Source: an uncultured Collinsella sp.
GTDB lineage: Bacteria > Actinomycetota > Coriobacteriia > Coriobacteriales > Coriobacteriaceae
DNA: 27,382 nucleotides
Direction of reading: 5' to 3'
Assembly (NCBI GenBank): GCA_934675795.1
Contig: CAKURW010000022.1
Location: forward strand, 1 to 27,382
Position numbers and translations under genes: made by a program. Shown in pieces: positions 7,741-17,333 of this stretch. Position 1 is the first letter of the stretch. The number at the start of each line of letters is the position of its first letter. The notes beneath the pieces are model-generated. The model had not been told where the DNA came from. It ran no database searches and saw only the letters and a program-made list of their open reading frames with translations.

Positions 7741-9894
7741 TTACTGAACTTTGCTGGCGAACTCGAGGTATTGCATGCGCTGCAGCTTGTCGATCGTCGA
7801 GGTGTATGGGCTGTCTTCAGATTCCAAGTTGTAGCGCAGCCCGTCGGCACCGAGATAGCCGGCGACATTGATGGTGGGCACATCTGACCTTGTTGCAAGC
7901 AGGGCCTTTTGATAGTCGGTGAGCGGGGCGCCGATCTTATTAAGGGTAATGGCTGCAATCTCGTTTGCCCCGACGGTGTCGTAGACGTTGAGCTCGGTAT
8001 TGCCGGCGATTTCATAGTTAGCCCAGACGAAATATGTCGACTGATAGATACGGAAAGCGTGGCTTGCCGTATCTTCCTGAGGGTACAGCTCGTCGTTGAG
8101 AGTCGTTGCGGCGCTCGGCTGATGGTCGCCAAAAAAGACAAGAACAACCGGTCTGCCGATATTGCGGAGCTCGTTGATAAAGTACTCGAGGTCCCGGTCG
8201 GATGCGTTGATGCAGGTGAGATAGGTGTTGAGCGCGCTATTGGCGCCCTCGCTGGCTCCCTCGACCCAATAGTTTGTCAGCTCTTCGGCGGGAACGGTGC
8301 CATAGTCGTAGCCGCCGTGATTTTGCATCGTGACGTCAAAGATGAACTGCGGCGCTTCGTCGGTTCTAAGCAGGTCGAGTATCTTGTCGTAGGTGGCGTA
8401 GTCGCATACGCCGGCATGGTAACAGGGCGCACCTTCGAAATCGCCGATTGAAAGAAAGTCTCCAAAGCCCAGCTGCTGATAGATTTTATCTCGATGGTAG
8501 TTGACGGGGTTTTGCGGGTGCATAGCGGTAGCGGTATACCCAAGCTCCTTAAGGTCCTTTGCCAAGCTGTTGACGCCATTCATCTGATATAGCTGATAGG
8601 GGATTTTGCCTAATCCGACAAAGGCCGTTGTCGCTCCGGTCAAAAATTCGAATTCGGAGTTCGCCGTTCCGCCGCCGGCGACCGAAGCGAGCATGGTGCC
8701 GCGAACAAGTGTGTCGGGAAGCGAGTTGTAGAATGCGGGGCCGGTGTACCCGGCCGCCTGGAGCTGCTCAAAGCACGAAAGGTCGCTAAAACTCTCGTTC
8801 ATGACGGCAACAATCGTCGGCTTGATTTCATTGAACTGGGCAACGGCAGCCGCGCGCTGCTCGCTCGAGCCATACGTGCTGTCGTAGGCGGCGGCGAGCT
8901 CCTGCTCGATGCTCTGCGCCTCATCGGGCGTATAGCCTTCGGGCTTCTCAATGGGCAACTCGTTGACCATTTCGGTGAACGAAGTGATAAAACCCTGAGA
9001 CGTATATGTGGTGATGGGCTGCCAACGGTCAAATCCAAAATCCAGCGCCTGCTCCAAGTCGATGCTGGAAAAGCCTGAGAGCCCCACAACGGTCACTAGC
9101 AGAAAAGCGCAGAGGTTAGCGGCGATTGCGGGGAAGACATGGGTGGGCGTACGGAGCTTTCGCGGTCGGATAAGCGAAAGAAGCCCCAGGGAAATCTCCA
9201 GCAGGGCGAGAGAGGTTACGATTCCGGCGGTAAAGGTAAACTCGTATCCCTCGCTCACTTCCATTGCGGTGCCAAGGGCCAAGATATCGCTTGGCAGGAT
9301 GGCTTCGCCTTTAAACGTTATGACGAAGTGCTCGGCAATGCCAAGGATGCAACAGGCGACGGGCACGAGGGCCATGACGCCTCCATGACGCTGTCCCAGC
9401 AAATAAAGGGAGAGCAGAACCGTCGCGAGCAGCCCGACGGAAAACCCGAATGAGTTGGCGGGAATGCGATAGAACGTTTCGTTACAGGCAATTTCGAGCG
9501 AAACGAACGAGAGCGCTGAAACAGCGGCGATGACAAGGATGTCACGGCAAATACAGGCAACCGTTCCCGTCGCAAGATCGGTTTGGTCGATAAGTCCCGA
9601 AACCAAGGGCTCGACAAGAAGTATGACGGCGGTAGCACCGAGCGCCGAATAAGAAAGGACCCATAGGGAATTGTCCTCATTTACGAGCAATTGATTCGTA
9701 ATCCATGCAGCTACCATGCCGAGCGGGATGAGGAGCGTCGCGCACCAAAAGACGCGGGCAATGGGCGGCTTTTCATTGTGTTTGATTGAAAAATACACGC
9801 GCACGACGACGGCGGCCACGATAAGGACGGCGATGAATATGGGCAGATTGGCCATGTCGCTCGAAGTGATTTCAAGGGGGATATCTTCGGTCAT
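7741..9894 (-). CDS. LTA-synthase-family membrane phosphoglycerol transferase
   Basis: A 717-aa polytopic enzyme with an extracellular alkaline-phosphatase/sulfatase-fold domain, similar to lipoteichoic acid synthase and MdoB. About eight hydrophobic segments occupy residues 17-275. The catalytic domain follows: the metal-binding Glu in MNESFSD (E367), the nucleophilic Thr in GGGTANSE (T410), a QNHGGYD motif (H526) and the metal-binding pair D590-H591 in FFGDHQPS. Known relatives move glycerol phosphate from phosphatidylglycerol to glycolipid polymers; the exact substrate here is unknown. ATG at 9894 has GAGGA about 7 nt upstream. It is transcribed divergently from uvrA and appears monocistronic, since mrp has its own promoter. 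Confidence 0.88.
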   Translation of the reverse strand: MTEDIPLEITSSDMANLPIFIAVLIVAAVVVRVYFSIKHNEKPPIARVFWCATLLIPLGMVAAWITNQLLVNEDNSLWVLSYSALGATAVILLVEPLVSGLIDQTDLATGTVACICRDILVIAAVSALSFVSLEIACNETFYRIPANSFGFSVGLLATVLLSLYLLGQRHGGVMALVPVACCILGIAEHFVITFKGEAILPSDILALGTAMEVSEGYEFTFTAGIVTSLALLEISLGLLSLIRPRKLRTPTHVFPAIAANLCAFLLVTVVGLSGFSSIDLEQALDFGFDRWQPITTYTSQGFITSFTEMVNELPIEKPEGYTPDEAQSIEQELAAAYDSTYGSSEQRAAAVAQFNEIKPTIVAVMNESFSDLSCFEQLQAAGYTGPAFYNSLPDTLVRGTMLASVAGGGTANSEFEFLTGATTAFVGLGKIPYQLYQMNGVNSLAKDLKELGYTATAMHPQNPVNYHRDKIYQQLGFGDFLSIGDFEGAPCYHAGVCDYATYDKILDLLRTDEAPQFIFDVTMQNHGGYDYGTVPAEELTNYWVEGASEGANSALNTYLTCINASDRDLEYFINELRNIGRPVVLVFFGDHQPSAATTLNDELYPQEDTASHAFRIYQSTYFVWANYEIAGNTELNVYDTVGANEIAAITLNKIGAPLTDYQKALLATRSDVPTINVAGYLGADGLRYNLESEDSPYTSTIDKLQRMQYLEFASKVQ

Positions 9895-9904
9895 GGACGT
9901 TCCT

Positions 9905-9944
9905 CTGTTACAGCAAATTAAGTTCAGTATTAGATTACTGTAAC
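9905..9944. repeat. Inverted repeat in the LTA-synthase/uvrA divergent region
   Basis: GTTACAG at 9907-9913 is inverted at 9938-9944 (CTGTAAC). Each arm is itself part of a short palindrome (CTGT-T-ACAG at 9905-9913; TTAC-T-GTAA at 9935-9943). It lies just upstream of the LTA-synthase-like start and could be an operator or a leader hairpin. No regulator can be named. Confidence 0.4.
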
Positions 9945-10012
9945 CTTTCCACGGCATTTCGAGAAACAAAGCGCCCGATACGCAAAGCTAAAGGTCTGCG
10001 AATCTTGTATTA

Positions 10013-10026
10013 CGAACATCTGTGCG
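10013..10026. promoter_or_regulatory. LexA (SOS) box upstream of uvrA
   Basis: CGAAC-ATCT-GTGCG matches the Gram-positive/actinobacterial LexA consensus CGAAC-N4-GTTCG at nine of ten fixed positions. It lies 62 nt before the uvrA start and 28 nt before a possible -10 (TATGAT, 10054-10059). uvrA is a classic SOS gene, so the location supports the call. I saw no comparable site before uvrB or uvrC. Confidence 0.7.
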
Positions 10027-10053
10027 CGTCGAGTGCGCTAAACTCATCGACAG

Positions 10054-10059
10054 TATGAT
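10054..10059 (+). promoter_or_regulatory. Possible -10 element of uvrA
   Basis: TATGAT matches five of six -10 consensus bases and lies 29 nt upstream of the uvrA ATG. The -35 region is poor. The LexA box upstream would overlap or adjoin the polymerase site. Confidence 0.4.
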
Positions 10060-10087
10060 TCGATGCAATAGGAGGCAAGGAGCTTCC

Positions 10088-12967
10088 ATGTCTGATTCTT
10101 CTATCGTTATTCGCGGCGCTCGTGAGCACAACCTCCGTGATATCGATGTTTCCATTCCGCGTGACCAACTCGTGGTCATTACCGGTCTTTCTGGCTCGGG
10201 CAAGAGCTCGCTGGCATTTGACACTATCTATGCCGAGGGCCAGCGCCGATACGTCGAGAGCCTTTCGAGCTATGCGCGCCAGTTCTTGGGCCAGATGGAC
10301 AAACCCGACCTGGATTCAATCGACGGCCTTTCGCCGGCGGTGTCGATCGACCAAAAGACGACGTCTAAAAACCCTCGCTCGACGGTTGGCACCGTAACCG
10401 AGATTTATGACTATCTGCGCCTGCTGTTCGCCCGTGTGGGCACCCCGCACTGTCCCGAATGCGGCCGCGTCATTGAGCGTCAGACGACCGACCAGGTTGC
10501 CGACAAGGTCTTGGCGGCGGGGGAGGGCCGCCGCGCGTTTGTGCTGGCACCGGTGGTGCGCGGGCGAAAAGGCGAGTACACCAAACTGTTTGAGGACCTT
10601 CGCGCCGAGGGCTTTAGCCGCGTGCGTGTCGACGGTGAAGTGCGCTCGCTCGACGATCCGATCGATCTGGACAAGAAGTTCAAACACGACATTGAGGTCG
10701 TGGTCGATCGCATCGTGATCCGTGAGAATTCTCTGGGCCGTATCGCCGAGTCTGTTGAGCAGGCGACCGTGCTGGCTCACGGCAATGTAAACGTGTACAT
10801 GCTGCCCGATCGTGATGCTCCCGAGGGGACCGAGGGCGAGCTTCTGGAGTATTCGTTGGCCTTGGCGTGCCCGGAGCATGGACACTCCATTGACGATCTT
10901 CAGCCGCGTGATTTTTCGTTCAACGCTCCCTATGGCGCATGTCCTGAGTGCGACGGCCTGGGCTTTAAGAAAACCGTTGATGCCGAGGCGCTGATTGAGG
11001 ATCCCTCGAAGTCCATTGCCGACGGAGTCTTTGGTAGCCTGTTTGGCAATTCGAACTACTATCCGCAGATTTTTGCTGCGGTCTGCAAACACTTTAAGGT
11101 GAGCGCCGATACGCCGTGGGAGGACTTGCCCCCTCGCGTGCGCCGTGCATTTTTGGATGGCCTGGGCGATACGAAGATCTCGGTCGACTACCAAAAGCTC
11201 GACGGACGTCGCAGCCAGTGGGATACCAAGTTTTCGGGCGTTCGCAACATCCTGTACGAACGCTATACCGAGACGACAAACGAGAACACCAAGGCGCGCC
11301 TGGAGAAGTACATTCGCGAGGAGCCGTGCTCGAGCTGCCACGGCGCTCGTTTGCGCCCTGAGATGCTCGCCGTCACCGTGGGCGGCAAGTCCATTTACGA
11401 GGTTTGTTGCCTGTCGTGCCGTGAATCGCTCGAGTTTTTTGAGGGCCTGGAACTCACCGAGCGCCAACAGTTTATCGGCGGCCGTATCGTCAAGGAAATT
11501 CTGGAGCGTCTGCGTTTTCTGGTCGATGTTGGACTCGATTATCTGACACTCGATCGCGCCTCGGCGACGCTTTCCGGTGGCGAGGCACAGCGTATTCGAC
11601 TGGCAACGCAGATCGGCGCGGGTCTCATGGGCGTGCTCTATATTCTGGACGAGCCCTCGATCGGTCTTCATCAGCGTGACAACGAGCGCCTGATCAAGAC
11701 GCTCGAGCGCCTGCGCGATATCGGCAATACCGTTATCGTCGTCGAACACGACGAGGATACAATCCGTGCCGCCGACTACGTGATCGACATGGGGCCCGGC
11801 GCCGGTGTCAACGGCGGGCACGTAGTCGCGGCGGGAACGCCTGCTGATATCATGGCGTGTCCTGAGTCGATGACGGGCGCTTATCTGACCGGCAAACGAA
11901 TGATTCGGGTGCCTGATGAACGGCGCAAGCCCGGTCGCGGCTGCCTTAAAATTACGGGCGCTCGAGCCAACAACCTCAAAAACGTTACTGCCAAGATCGA
12001 GTTTGGTACGCTTACGGTTGTTACCGGCGTGTCAGGATCGGGCAAGAGCTCCCTGGTTACCGATACCATTGCGCCTGCCCTTACGAATGCCATTCACCGT
12101 TCGACGCGCCCTGTGGGTCCATATAAGAAAATCGAGGGCATCGAGTGTATCGATAAGGTTATCGATATCGACCAGTCGCCGATTGGCCGCACGCCGCGTT
12201 CCAACCCTGCTACCTATATCGGCCTGTGGGATGATCTTCGCGCGCTGTTTGCGAGTACGCCGGAGTCGAAGGCGCGCGGCTACTCGCCGGGTCGTTTCTC
12301 CTTTAATGTGAGTGGCGGGCGCTGTGAGGCGTGCAAGGGCGACGGGCAGATCAAGATCGAGATGCACTTCCTTCCCGATATCTACGTTCCCTGCGAAGTT
12401 TGCGGCGGTAAACGCTACAACCGCGAGACACTCGAGGTCACCTACCGCGGCAAGACCATCTCGGACGTGCTCGACATGAGCGTCACCGAGGCACTGGCTT
12501 TCTTTGGGAATATTCCGCAGATCAAGCGAAAGCTGCAGACGCTGTACGATGTAGGCTTGGGCTACGTGAGCCTGGGCCAGCCCGCCACGACGCTTTCGGG
12601 CGGCGAGGCGCAGCGTGTGAAGCTCGCCAAGGAGCTTCATCGACGCCAGACGGGCAAGACGTTCTATATTTTGGACGAGCCGACGACCGGCCTTCATTTT
12701 GAGGACGTCCGCCAGCTGCTCGATGTGCTGCAGCGCTTGGTCGATGCAGGCAACACGGTGCTGGTGATTGAACACAACCTTGATGTCATCAAGGTTGCCG
12801 ACCGCCTGATCGATATGGGTCCCGAGGGCGGTAACGGCGGCGGAACCGTCGTGGTTTCGGGCACACCGGAGCAGGTTGCGGACTGTCCGCAGAGTTATAC
12901 GGGCAAGTTTTTGGCGCCGTTGCTCAGGCGTGACCGGGAGCGTCAGGCTCAACTTGATGCTCAATAA
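10088..12967 (+). CDS. uvrA: UvrABC excinuclease subunit A
   Basis: Damage-sensing ABC-type ATPase of nucleotide excision repair that loads UvrB. The 959-aa protein has the tandem ABC layout: first Walker [10 protein letters not shown] near residue 33, zinc-binding Cys pairs (CPECG at 122-126, CPECDG, CSSCHG), the first signature LSGGEAQR, a second Walker [10 protein letters not shown], the large zinc module CEACKGDG...[13 protein letters not shown], and a second LSGGEAQR before [11 protein letters not shown]. Length and order are normal for UvrA. ATG at 10088 is preferred to upstream in-frame starts because of the ribosome sites GGAGG and AAGGAG just before it. A SOS box precedes the gene, so damage induction is likely. 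Confidence 0.97.
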   Translation: MSDSSIVIRGAREHNLRDIDVSIPRDQLVVITGLSGSGKSSLAFDTIYAEGQRRYVESLSSYARQFLGQMDKPDLDSIDGLSPAVSIDQKTTSKNPRSTVGTVTEIYDYLRLLFARVGTPHCPECGRVIERQTTDQVADKVLAAGEGRRAFVLAPVVRGRKGEYTKLFEDLRAEGFSRVRVDGEVRSLDDPIDLDKKFKHDIEVVVDRIVIRENSLGRIAESVEQATVLAHGNVNVYMLPDRDAPEGTEGELLEYSLALACPEHGHSIDDLQPRDFSFNAPYGACPECDGLGFKKTVDAEALIEDPSKSIADGVFGSLFGNSNYYPQIFAAVCKHFKVSADTPWEDLPPRVRRAFLDGLGDTKISVDYQKLDGRRSQWDTKFSGVRNILYERYTETTNENTKARLEKYIREEPCSSCHGARLRPEMLAVTVGGKSIYEVCCLSCRESLEFFEGLELTERQQFIGGRIVKEILERLRFLVDVGLDYLTLDRASATLSGGEAQRIRLATQIGAGLMGVLYILDEPSIGLHQRDNERLIKTLERLRDIGNTVIVVEHDEDTIRAADYVIDMGPGAGVNGGHVVAAGTPADIMACPESMTGAYLTGKRMIRVPDERRKPGRGCLKITGARANNLKNVTAKIEFGTLTVVTGVSGSGKSSLVTDTIAPALTNAIHRSTRPVGPYKKIEGIECIDKVIDIDQSPIGRTPRSNPATYIGLWDDLRALFASTPESKARGYSPGRFSFNVSGGRCEACKGDGQIKIEMHFLPDIYVPCEVCGGKRYNRETLEVTYRGKTISDVLDMSVTEALAFFGNIPQIKRKLQTLYDVGLGYVSLGQPATTLSGGEAQRVKLAKELHRRQTGKTFYILDEPTTGLHFEDVRQLLDVLQRLVDAGNTVLVIEHNLDVIKVADRLIDMGPEGGNGGGTVVVSGTPEQVADCPQSYTGKFLAPLLRRDRERQAQLDAQ

Positions 12968-12987
12968 ATAGGCGATTCAGTTTATGG

Positions 12988-13018
12988 GCGCCATCGACTC
13001 CTCGTGATTCGATGGCGC
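12988..13018 (+). terminator. Hairpin after uvrA
   Basis: Perfect 10-bp stem GCGCCATCGA (12988-12997) with TCGATGGCGC (13009-13018), 11-nt loop, followed by TTGCTGT rather than a T-run. It starts 20 nt after the uvrA stop and probably ends or attenuates that transcript. Confidence 0.6.
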
Positions 13019-13056
13019 TTGCTGTGCCGAAGTGACGTATGCAGCCGAATTGGACA

Positions 13057-13062
13057 TATACT
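13057..13062 (+). promoter_or_regulatory. Possible -10 for the ybaK-murJ-uvrC genes
   Basis: TATACT at 13057-13062 matches five of six bases. A GTGACG at 13032-13037 could be a weak -35 at 19 nt. It lies between the hairpin after uvrA and the next start at 13100, where a promoter would be expected. Confidence 0.35.
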
Positions 13063-13099
13063 TAATTCTTGCGTCCGAATGCGAGGGAAAGGATATGCC

Positions 13100-13600
13100 A
13101 TGGCAAAGGCCGTAAAGACGCCAAAAACCAATGCGATGCGCGAGCTGGAAAGCGCCGGCATTTCCTATGTTCTACATACGTACGAAGACGATGGTGATGA
13201 GTCGGTGGGCCTGGGGGTCGCGATTTCGGAGCAGCTTGGCGAGGAGCCCGGTCAAGGATTTAAGACTTTGGTCTGCGTGACACCGTCCAACGACTATGTC
13301 GTGTGCTGCATCCCTGTTGCCGACGAGCTCGATCTAAAGTCCGCCGCGCGTGCCGCGGGGGAGAAGTCCTTGGCCATGATGCATGTGAAGGATTTGCTTG
13401 CGGCGACTGGCTACGTTCGCGGCGGCTGCAGCCCGGTCGGTATGAAAAAACGCTACCGGACGCTCATTGATGAGACATGCGTCCTTTGGGATACCATTTT
13501 TATTTCGGGAGGCAAGCGTGGTTATCAGCTCGAGCTTGCACCCGATGATTTAATTGCATTTTGCGGGGCGACGGTTGCCGCGATTACGAGAGAGGACTGA
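13100..13600 (+). CDS. ybaK: YbaK/EbsC-family Cys-tRNA(Pro) deacylase
   Basis: Trans-editing enzyme that hydrolyses cysteine mischarged on tRNA-Pro, guarding proline codons. The 166-aa protein begins with the family hallmark TPKTNAMRELESAGI, has the hydrophobic core VVCCIPVADELDLK, the GYVRGGCSPVGMKK motif that carries the catalytic Lys/Gly region, and the closing GGKRGYQLELAPDDL. Length is typical (about 160 aa). ATG at 13100 is chosen for AAAGGA at 13088-13093; the open frame extends upstream into the uvrA-following hairpin. murJ starts 4 nt after its stop, so the genes are co-transcribed. Confidence 0.92.
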   Translation: MAKAVKTPKTNAMRELESAGISYVLHTYEDDGDESVGLGVAISEQLGEEPGQGFKTLVCVTPSNDYVVCCIPVADELDLKSAARAAGEKSLAMMHVKDLLAATGYVRGGCSPVGMKKRYRTLIDETCVLWDTIFISGGKRGYQLELAPDDLIAFCGATVAAITRED

Positions 13601-13603
13601 GCG

Positions 13604-15286
13604 ATGCCGCAGGAAGAATTGAAGCGCGGAGCTCATTTTGCAAAAGAATCTGCGCCTCAGACACCCTCATCCGAAGCTTCTTCGTCGCGAGATGACACTG
13701 ACGACATGGGCTCGTCGGATTACTCCACGGTTGGTCGTTCCGCCGGGCTTATGACCATCCTGACCATCGTGTCTCGCGTCACCGGTTTTATCCGCACGTG
13801 GGCAATGGCGGCCGCTATCGGTATGTCGCTACTCTCGTCCTCCTATCAGGTCGCCAACAACCTGCCCAATATGCTCTACGAACTCGTGATGGGCGGCATG
13901 CTCGTGACGGCGTTTTTGCCCGTGTACATGGGCGTGAGGCGTGAGCAGGGTCGCGAGGCCTCGAACGAGTACGTGGGCAACCTGCTCGGCATTCTGCTTT
14001 TAGTGCTGGGTGGCATTTCGTTGCTGGGGACCGTGTTCGCCCCGGGCTTTATCTGGACGCAATCGTTCCTTTCGGGTGACGGTGGCAGCATGGATACCGC
14101 TGCGTTCATGTTCCGTTTCTTTGCCATCCAGATTCTGTTTTATGGTTTGGGCTCGGTGTTCTCGGGCGTTCTCAACGCACACCGCGACTACTTCTGGTCG
14201 ACGTTTGCCCCGGTCCTCAACAATGTGATCGTCATTGCGAGCTTTATGGGTTTTGCGCCCGTGTCCGCACAGTTTGGCGAACGTGCCGGCATCATCTTGA
14301 TTGCGGCCGGTACGACCCTCGGTGTCTTTGTTCAGATGGCATGTCAGATTCCCGCGCTTGGCAAGCACGGCGTGCATCCCCATATCCATATCGACTTTAA
14401 GGACCCCGCGCTGCGCCAGACGATTGCGCTCGGTATCCCGACGCTGCTCGCCACGGTGTGCATGTTTGTCTCGACTTCTATCACCAACGCTGCCGCGCTG
14501 GTGGTCCAGCCCGAGACGGGTCCTTCCGTCATCGCCTATGCGCGCCTGTGGTACACGCTGCCCTACGCGCTGATTGCCGCCTCGCTTTCGACGGCGCTCT
14601 ATACCGAGCTCTCTCATGACGCACAGGAGAAGGATTACGACAGCGTTCGCACGGGCATTTCGCGTGGCGTCGCCCAGATGCTGTTCTTCCTGATTCCGTT
14701 CGCGCTGTACCTGAGTGTCTTCGCGCGTCCGCTCAACATGATTTACTGTGCCGGCAAGTTTGATGAGTCCGGCGTGGCGCTGGTGTCCGAGTACCTTGTC
14801 TACCTGGCGTTCTCGCTGCCGCTCTACGGCGTGGTCGTGTTGATGCAGAAGAGCTTCTCTGCCTTGCTCGACATGAAGCCCTATAGCCGCTATTGCCTGT
14901 ATTCCGCCATCGGCCAGGCCGGCTCGGTTCTGCTGTTTGGCGTTGTGCTGGGCTTCGGTATGCCGGCAATCGCGCTTTCGTATGTTGTCGACTACGTGAT
15001 CTTGGTCGGCTGTTCGCTGTGGTGGCTGCGTCGTCGCCTGCATGGCCTTCAGGTCAAATCTATCCTGCATGGCGGTTTCTTTGGCCTTTTGCTCGGCGGC
15101 CTGGGTGCTGCCGCGGGCGCCGGCGTCATGTGGGCGCTTGAACACTTTGTCGGGGCACTTGGCGGCTCGATTCTGATTACCCTTGGCTACGTTTGCGTTG
15201 CGGGTGTCGTCTCGCTTGCTGTTACCTTTGGCCTTGCCGTCGTCCTTAAGATGCCCGAGGTCTCGGCGCTGCTTCGTCGCAAGTAG
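13604..15286 (+). CDS. murJ: MurJ/MviN-type lipid II flippase
   Basis: Flips lipid II across the membrane for peptidoglycan synthesis. The 560-aa protein has a MATE-like fold with about 14 membrane segments from about residue 45 to the end. Recognisable family stretches are VSRVTGFIRTWAMA, PNMLYELVMGGMLVTAFLPV and GLGSVFSGVLNAHRDYFW. An N-terminal cytoplasmic extension of about 40 residues, rich in Ser, Glu and Asp, precedes the first segment and is unlike compact proteobacterial MurJ. ATG at 13604 has AGAGAGGA upstream. It lies between ybaK and uvrC without gaps, apparently as one transcript. Confidence 0.93.
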   Translation: MPQEELKRGAHFAKESAPQTPSSEASSSRDDTDDMGSSDYSTVGRSAGLMTILTIVSRVTGFIRTWAMAAAIGMSLLSSSYQVANNLPNMLYELVMGGMLVTAFLPVYMGVRREQGREASNEYVGNLLGILLLVLGGISLLGTVFAPGFIWTQSFLSGDGGSMDTAAFMFRFFAIQILFYGLGSVFSGVLNAHRDYFWSTFAPVLNNVIVIASFMGFAPVSAQFGERAGIILIAAGTTLGVFVQMACQIPALGKHGVHPHIHIDFKDPALRQTIALGIPTLLATVCMFVSTSITNAAALVVQPETGPSVIAYARLWYTLPYALIAASLSTALYTELSHDAQEKDYDSVRTGISRGVAQMLFFLIPFALYLSVFARPLNMIYCAGKFDESGVALVSEYLVYLAFSLPLYGVVVLMQKSFSALLDMKPYSRYCLYSAIGQAGSVLLFGVVLGFGMPAIALSYVVDYVILVGCSLWWLRRRLHGLQVKSILHGGFFGLLLGGLGAAAGAGVMWALEHFVGALGGSILITLGYVCVAGVVSLAVTFGLAVVLKMPEVSALLRRK

Positions 15287-17233
15287 GTGCGTGTGGCCGG
15301 TCACGACAACATTCCAACACTCGCCGAGCAGGTTTCGCGCGTTCCCACGCAGCCTGGCTGCTACCTTTGGAAAGACGCCAAGGGCGATGTCATCTACGTG
15401 GGCAAGGCGAAAAACCTACGCGCCCGCATGCGTCAATACGTGACACTGCAGGATGAGCGTCAAAAGATCCCGCTGATGATGCAGCTGGTGGCGAGCTTTG
15501 ACTACATCGTTGTCGAAACCGAGCATGAGGCGCTTGTACTCGAGCGCAACCTGATCGGCCAGTACCATCCGTACTTTAACGTCGACCTCAAGGATGACAA
15601 GAGCTACCCCTTTATCGCCATTACAAAGGGCGACCTGTATCCCGCGATCAAATACACGCGTGAGCGTCATAAGCCGGGAACGCGCTATTTTGGACCCTAT
15701 ACCGATAGCCGTGCGGCACGTGAGACGATAGATACGCTGCGCAAGGTTATCCCCATCTGCTCTGCATCCTGTGCGGAGTGGCGTCGTTGTCGCCGTACCA
15801 TCGAGTCCCACAAGGGCGAGGAAGACATCGTCAATATGATTTGCGCACAAAACGGGCGTCCCTGCTTTGACTACCATGTCGGGCGCGGCCCGGGTGCGTG
15901 TGTCGGCGCGATTTCCCCGGCAGACTATGCCAAGAACGTCAAGCGTGTCGAGCGCTTTTTGTCGGGCCATCGCAAGGATGTCGTCGATGAGCTGACCTCC
16001 GAGATGACGGATGCCGCCGAGGCGCTCGACTTTGAGCGCGCGGCACGCGTCAAACGTCGTTTGGAGGTCATCAGGGGTCTGGACGATCGTCAGCAAGTCG
16101 TTTTTCCCTCCAGTGTCGATATCGATGTCATCGGGTTCTATCGCGAGGAGACCATCTCCGCCGCTTGCGTCTTCGTCGTTCGCGAGGGCCGAACAGTTCG
16201 CACCTGCGAGTTCATTCTCGACAAGGGTCTTGATGTTGACGAGGAAGAGCTCCAGTCGGGCTTTCTTAAGCGCTATTACGACGAGACGGCTGATATTCCA
16301 GCTGAGGTCAACCTTTCCGTCGAGCTTGAGGATGCGGAGGCGCTGGGGGAGTGGCTTGCGGGCAAGCGTGAGCGTTCCTGCCATCTCCATAGGCCGCAGC
16401 GTGGCGAAAAGCACCGACTGCTCGATATGGCATCCAAAAATGCGCGCCATGCCCTCATGCGCTATATGATGCGAACGGGGTACGCTGACGACCGCACCAA
16501 TCAAGCGCTCCTGGAGCTCGAAAGTGCGTTGGCGCTGCCATCGCCGCCGTTGCGTATCGAGTGCTTCGATATCTCTACACTGCATGGCACCTTTACGGTC
16601 GCCTCGATGGTGGTGTTTACCAACGGGCGCGCCGACAAGAGCCAGTACCGTCGTTTTAAAATTCAGGCCGAATTGGACGAGGCAAACGACTTCGTGTCGA
16701 TGTCCGAGGTTTTGGGACGACGCTATGCTCCCGAGCGCATGGCCGACGAGCGCTTTGGCTCGCGCCCCGATTTGCTCGTTGTCGATGGCGGTAAGCCGCA
16801 ATTGACCGCTGCGATCAAGCAACTTGAGGCTCTTGGGCTCGATATACCAGTTTGTGGCTTGGCGAAGGCCGACGAGGAAGTTTTTGTGCCTTGGGACGAG
16901 ACTCCTGTCGTGCTGCCGACCGGGTCTGCTTCGCTCTATCTAATTAAACAGGTACGCGATGAGTCCCACCGATTTGCCATCACGTTCCACCGTGAGTTGC
17001 GCGATAAAGCCATGACGGTTTCGGTGCTCGATGACGTTCCAGGCGTGGGACCCACCAGAAAACGTGCCCTTATGCGCCATTTTGGCTCGATGAAGCGTTT
17101 GCGCGCGGCGAGCGAGCAAGAGATCGCGAAAGTTCGCGGCATACCTGCCGATGTTGCCAAGGCGGTCCACGAGGCGCTCGTTGCATGGAATGCCGAGCGC
17201 GCCGAGGCGGCGGCTGGCCATTCCGATAGCTAA
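15287..17233 (+). CDS. uvrC: UvrABC excinuclease subunit C
   Basis: Makes the 3' and 5' incisions around the lesion in nucleotide excision repair. The 648-aa protein carries an N-terminal GIY-YIG nuclease (GCYLW at 24-28, YVGKAKNLRARM at 37-48, catalytic Glu in ALVLERNLI), a Cys-rich segment at 158-205, a UVR domain (ALDFERAARVKRRLEVI), the RNase H-like endonuclease (IECFDISTLHGTFTVASMVV, LLVVDGGKPQL) and C-terminal helix-hairpin-helix motifs (VPGVGPTRKRALMRHFGS). The start is GTG at 15287, abutting the murJ stop, or GTG at 15293; neither has a clear ribosome site, suggesting coupling. The Cys-rich region is longer than in E. coli. No SOS box is nearby. Confidence 0.96.
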   Translation: MRVAGHDNIPTLAEQVSRVPTQPGCYLWKDAKGDVIYVGKAKNLRARMRQYVTLQDERQKIPLMMQLVASFDYIVVETEHEALVLERNLIGQYHPYFNVDLKDDKSYPFIAITKGDLYPAIKYTRERHKPGTRYFGPYTDSRAARETIDTLRKVIPICSASCAEWRRCRRTIESHKGEEDIVNMICAQNGRPCFDYHVGRGPGACVGAISPADYAKNVKRVERFLSGHRKDVVDELTSEMTDAAEALDFERAARVKRRLEVIRGLDDRQQVVFPSSVDIDVIGFYREETISAACVFVVREGRTVRTCEFILDKGLDVDEEELQSGFLKRYYDETADIPAEVNLSVELEDAEALGEWLAGKRERSCHLHRPQRGEKHRLLDMASKNARHALMRYMMRTGYADDRTNQALLELESALALPSPPLRIECFDISTLHGTFTVASMVVFTNGRADKSQYRRFKIQAELDEANDFVSMSEVLGRRYAPERMADERFGSRPDLLVVDGGKPQLTAAIKQLEALGLDIPVCGLAKADEEVFVPWDETPVVLPTGSASLYLIKQVRDESHRFAITFHRELRDKAMTVSVLDDVPGVGPTRKRALMRHFGSMKRLRAASEQEIAKVRGIPADVAKAVHEALVAWNAERAEAAAGHSDS

Positions 17234-17257
17234 ACACGAGCCTAAACAACTGATATA

Positions 17258-17299
17258 CATGATTGCGCGATTTTCAACCATTTATTTCGCCATGATTGC
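17258..17299. repeat. Direct repeat CATGATTGC, 33-bp period
   Basis: CATGATTGC occurs at 17258-17266 and 17291-17299, exactly 33 bp apart, about three helical turns. It lies upstream of the promoter candidates of the nan operon and could be an activator site; chance occurrence is not excluded. Confidence 0.4.
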
Positions 17300-17333
17300 C
17301 TGCTGATTTCGGGTTTTATTAACGCTAAAACGT

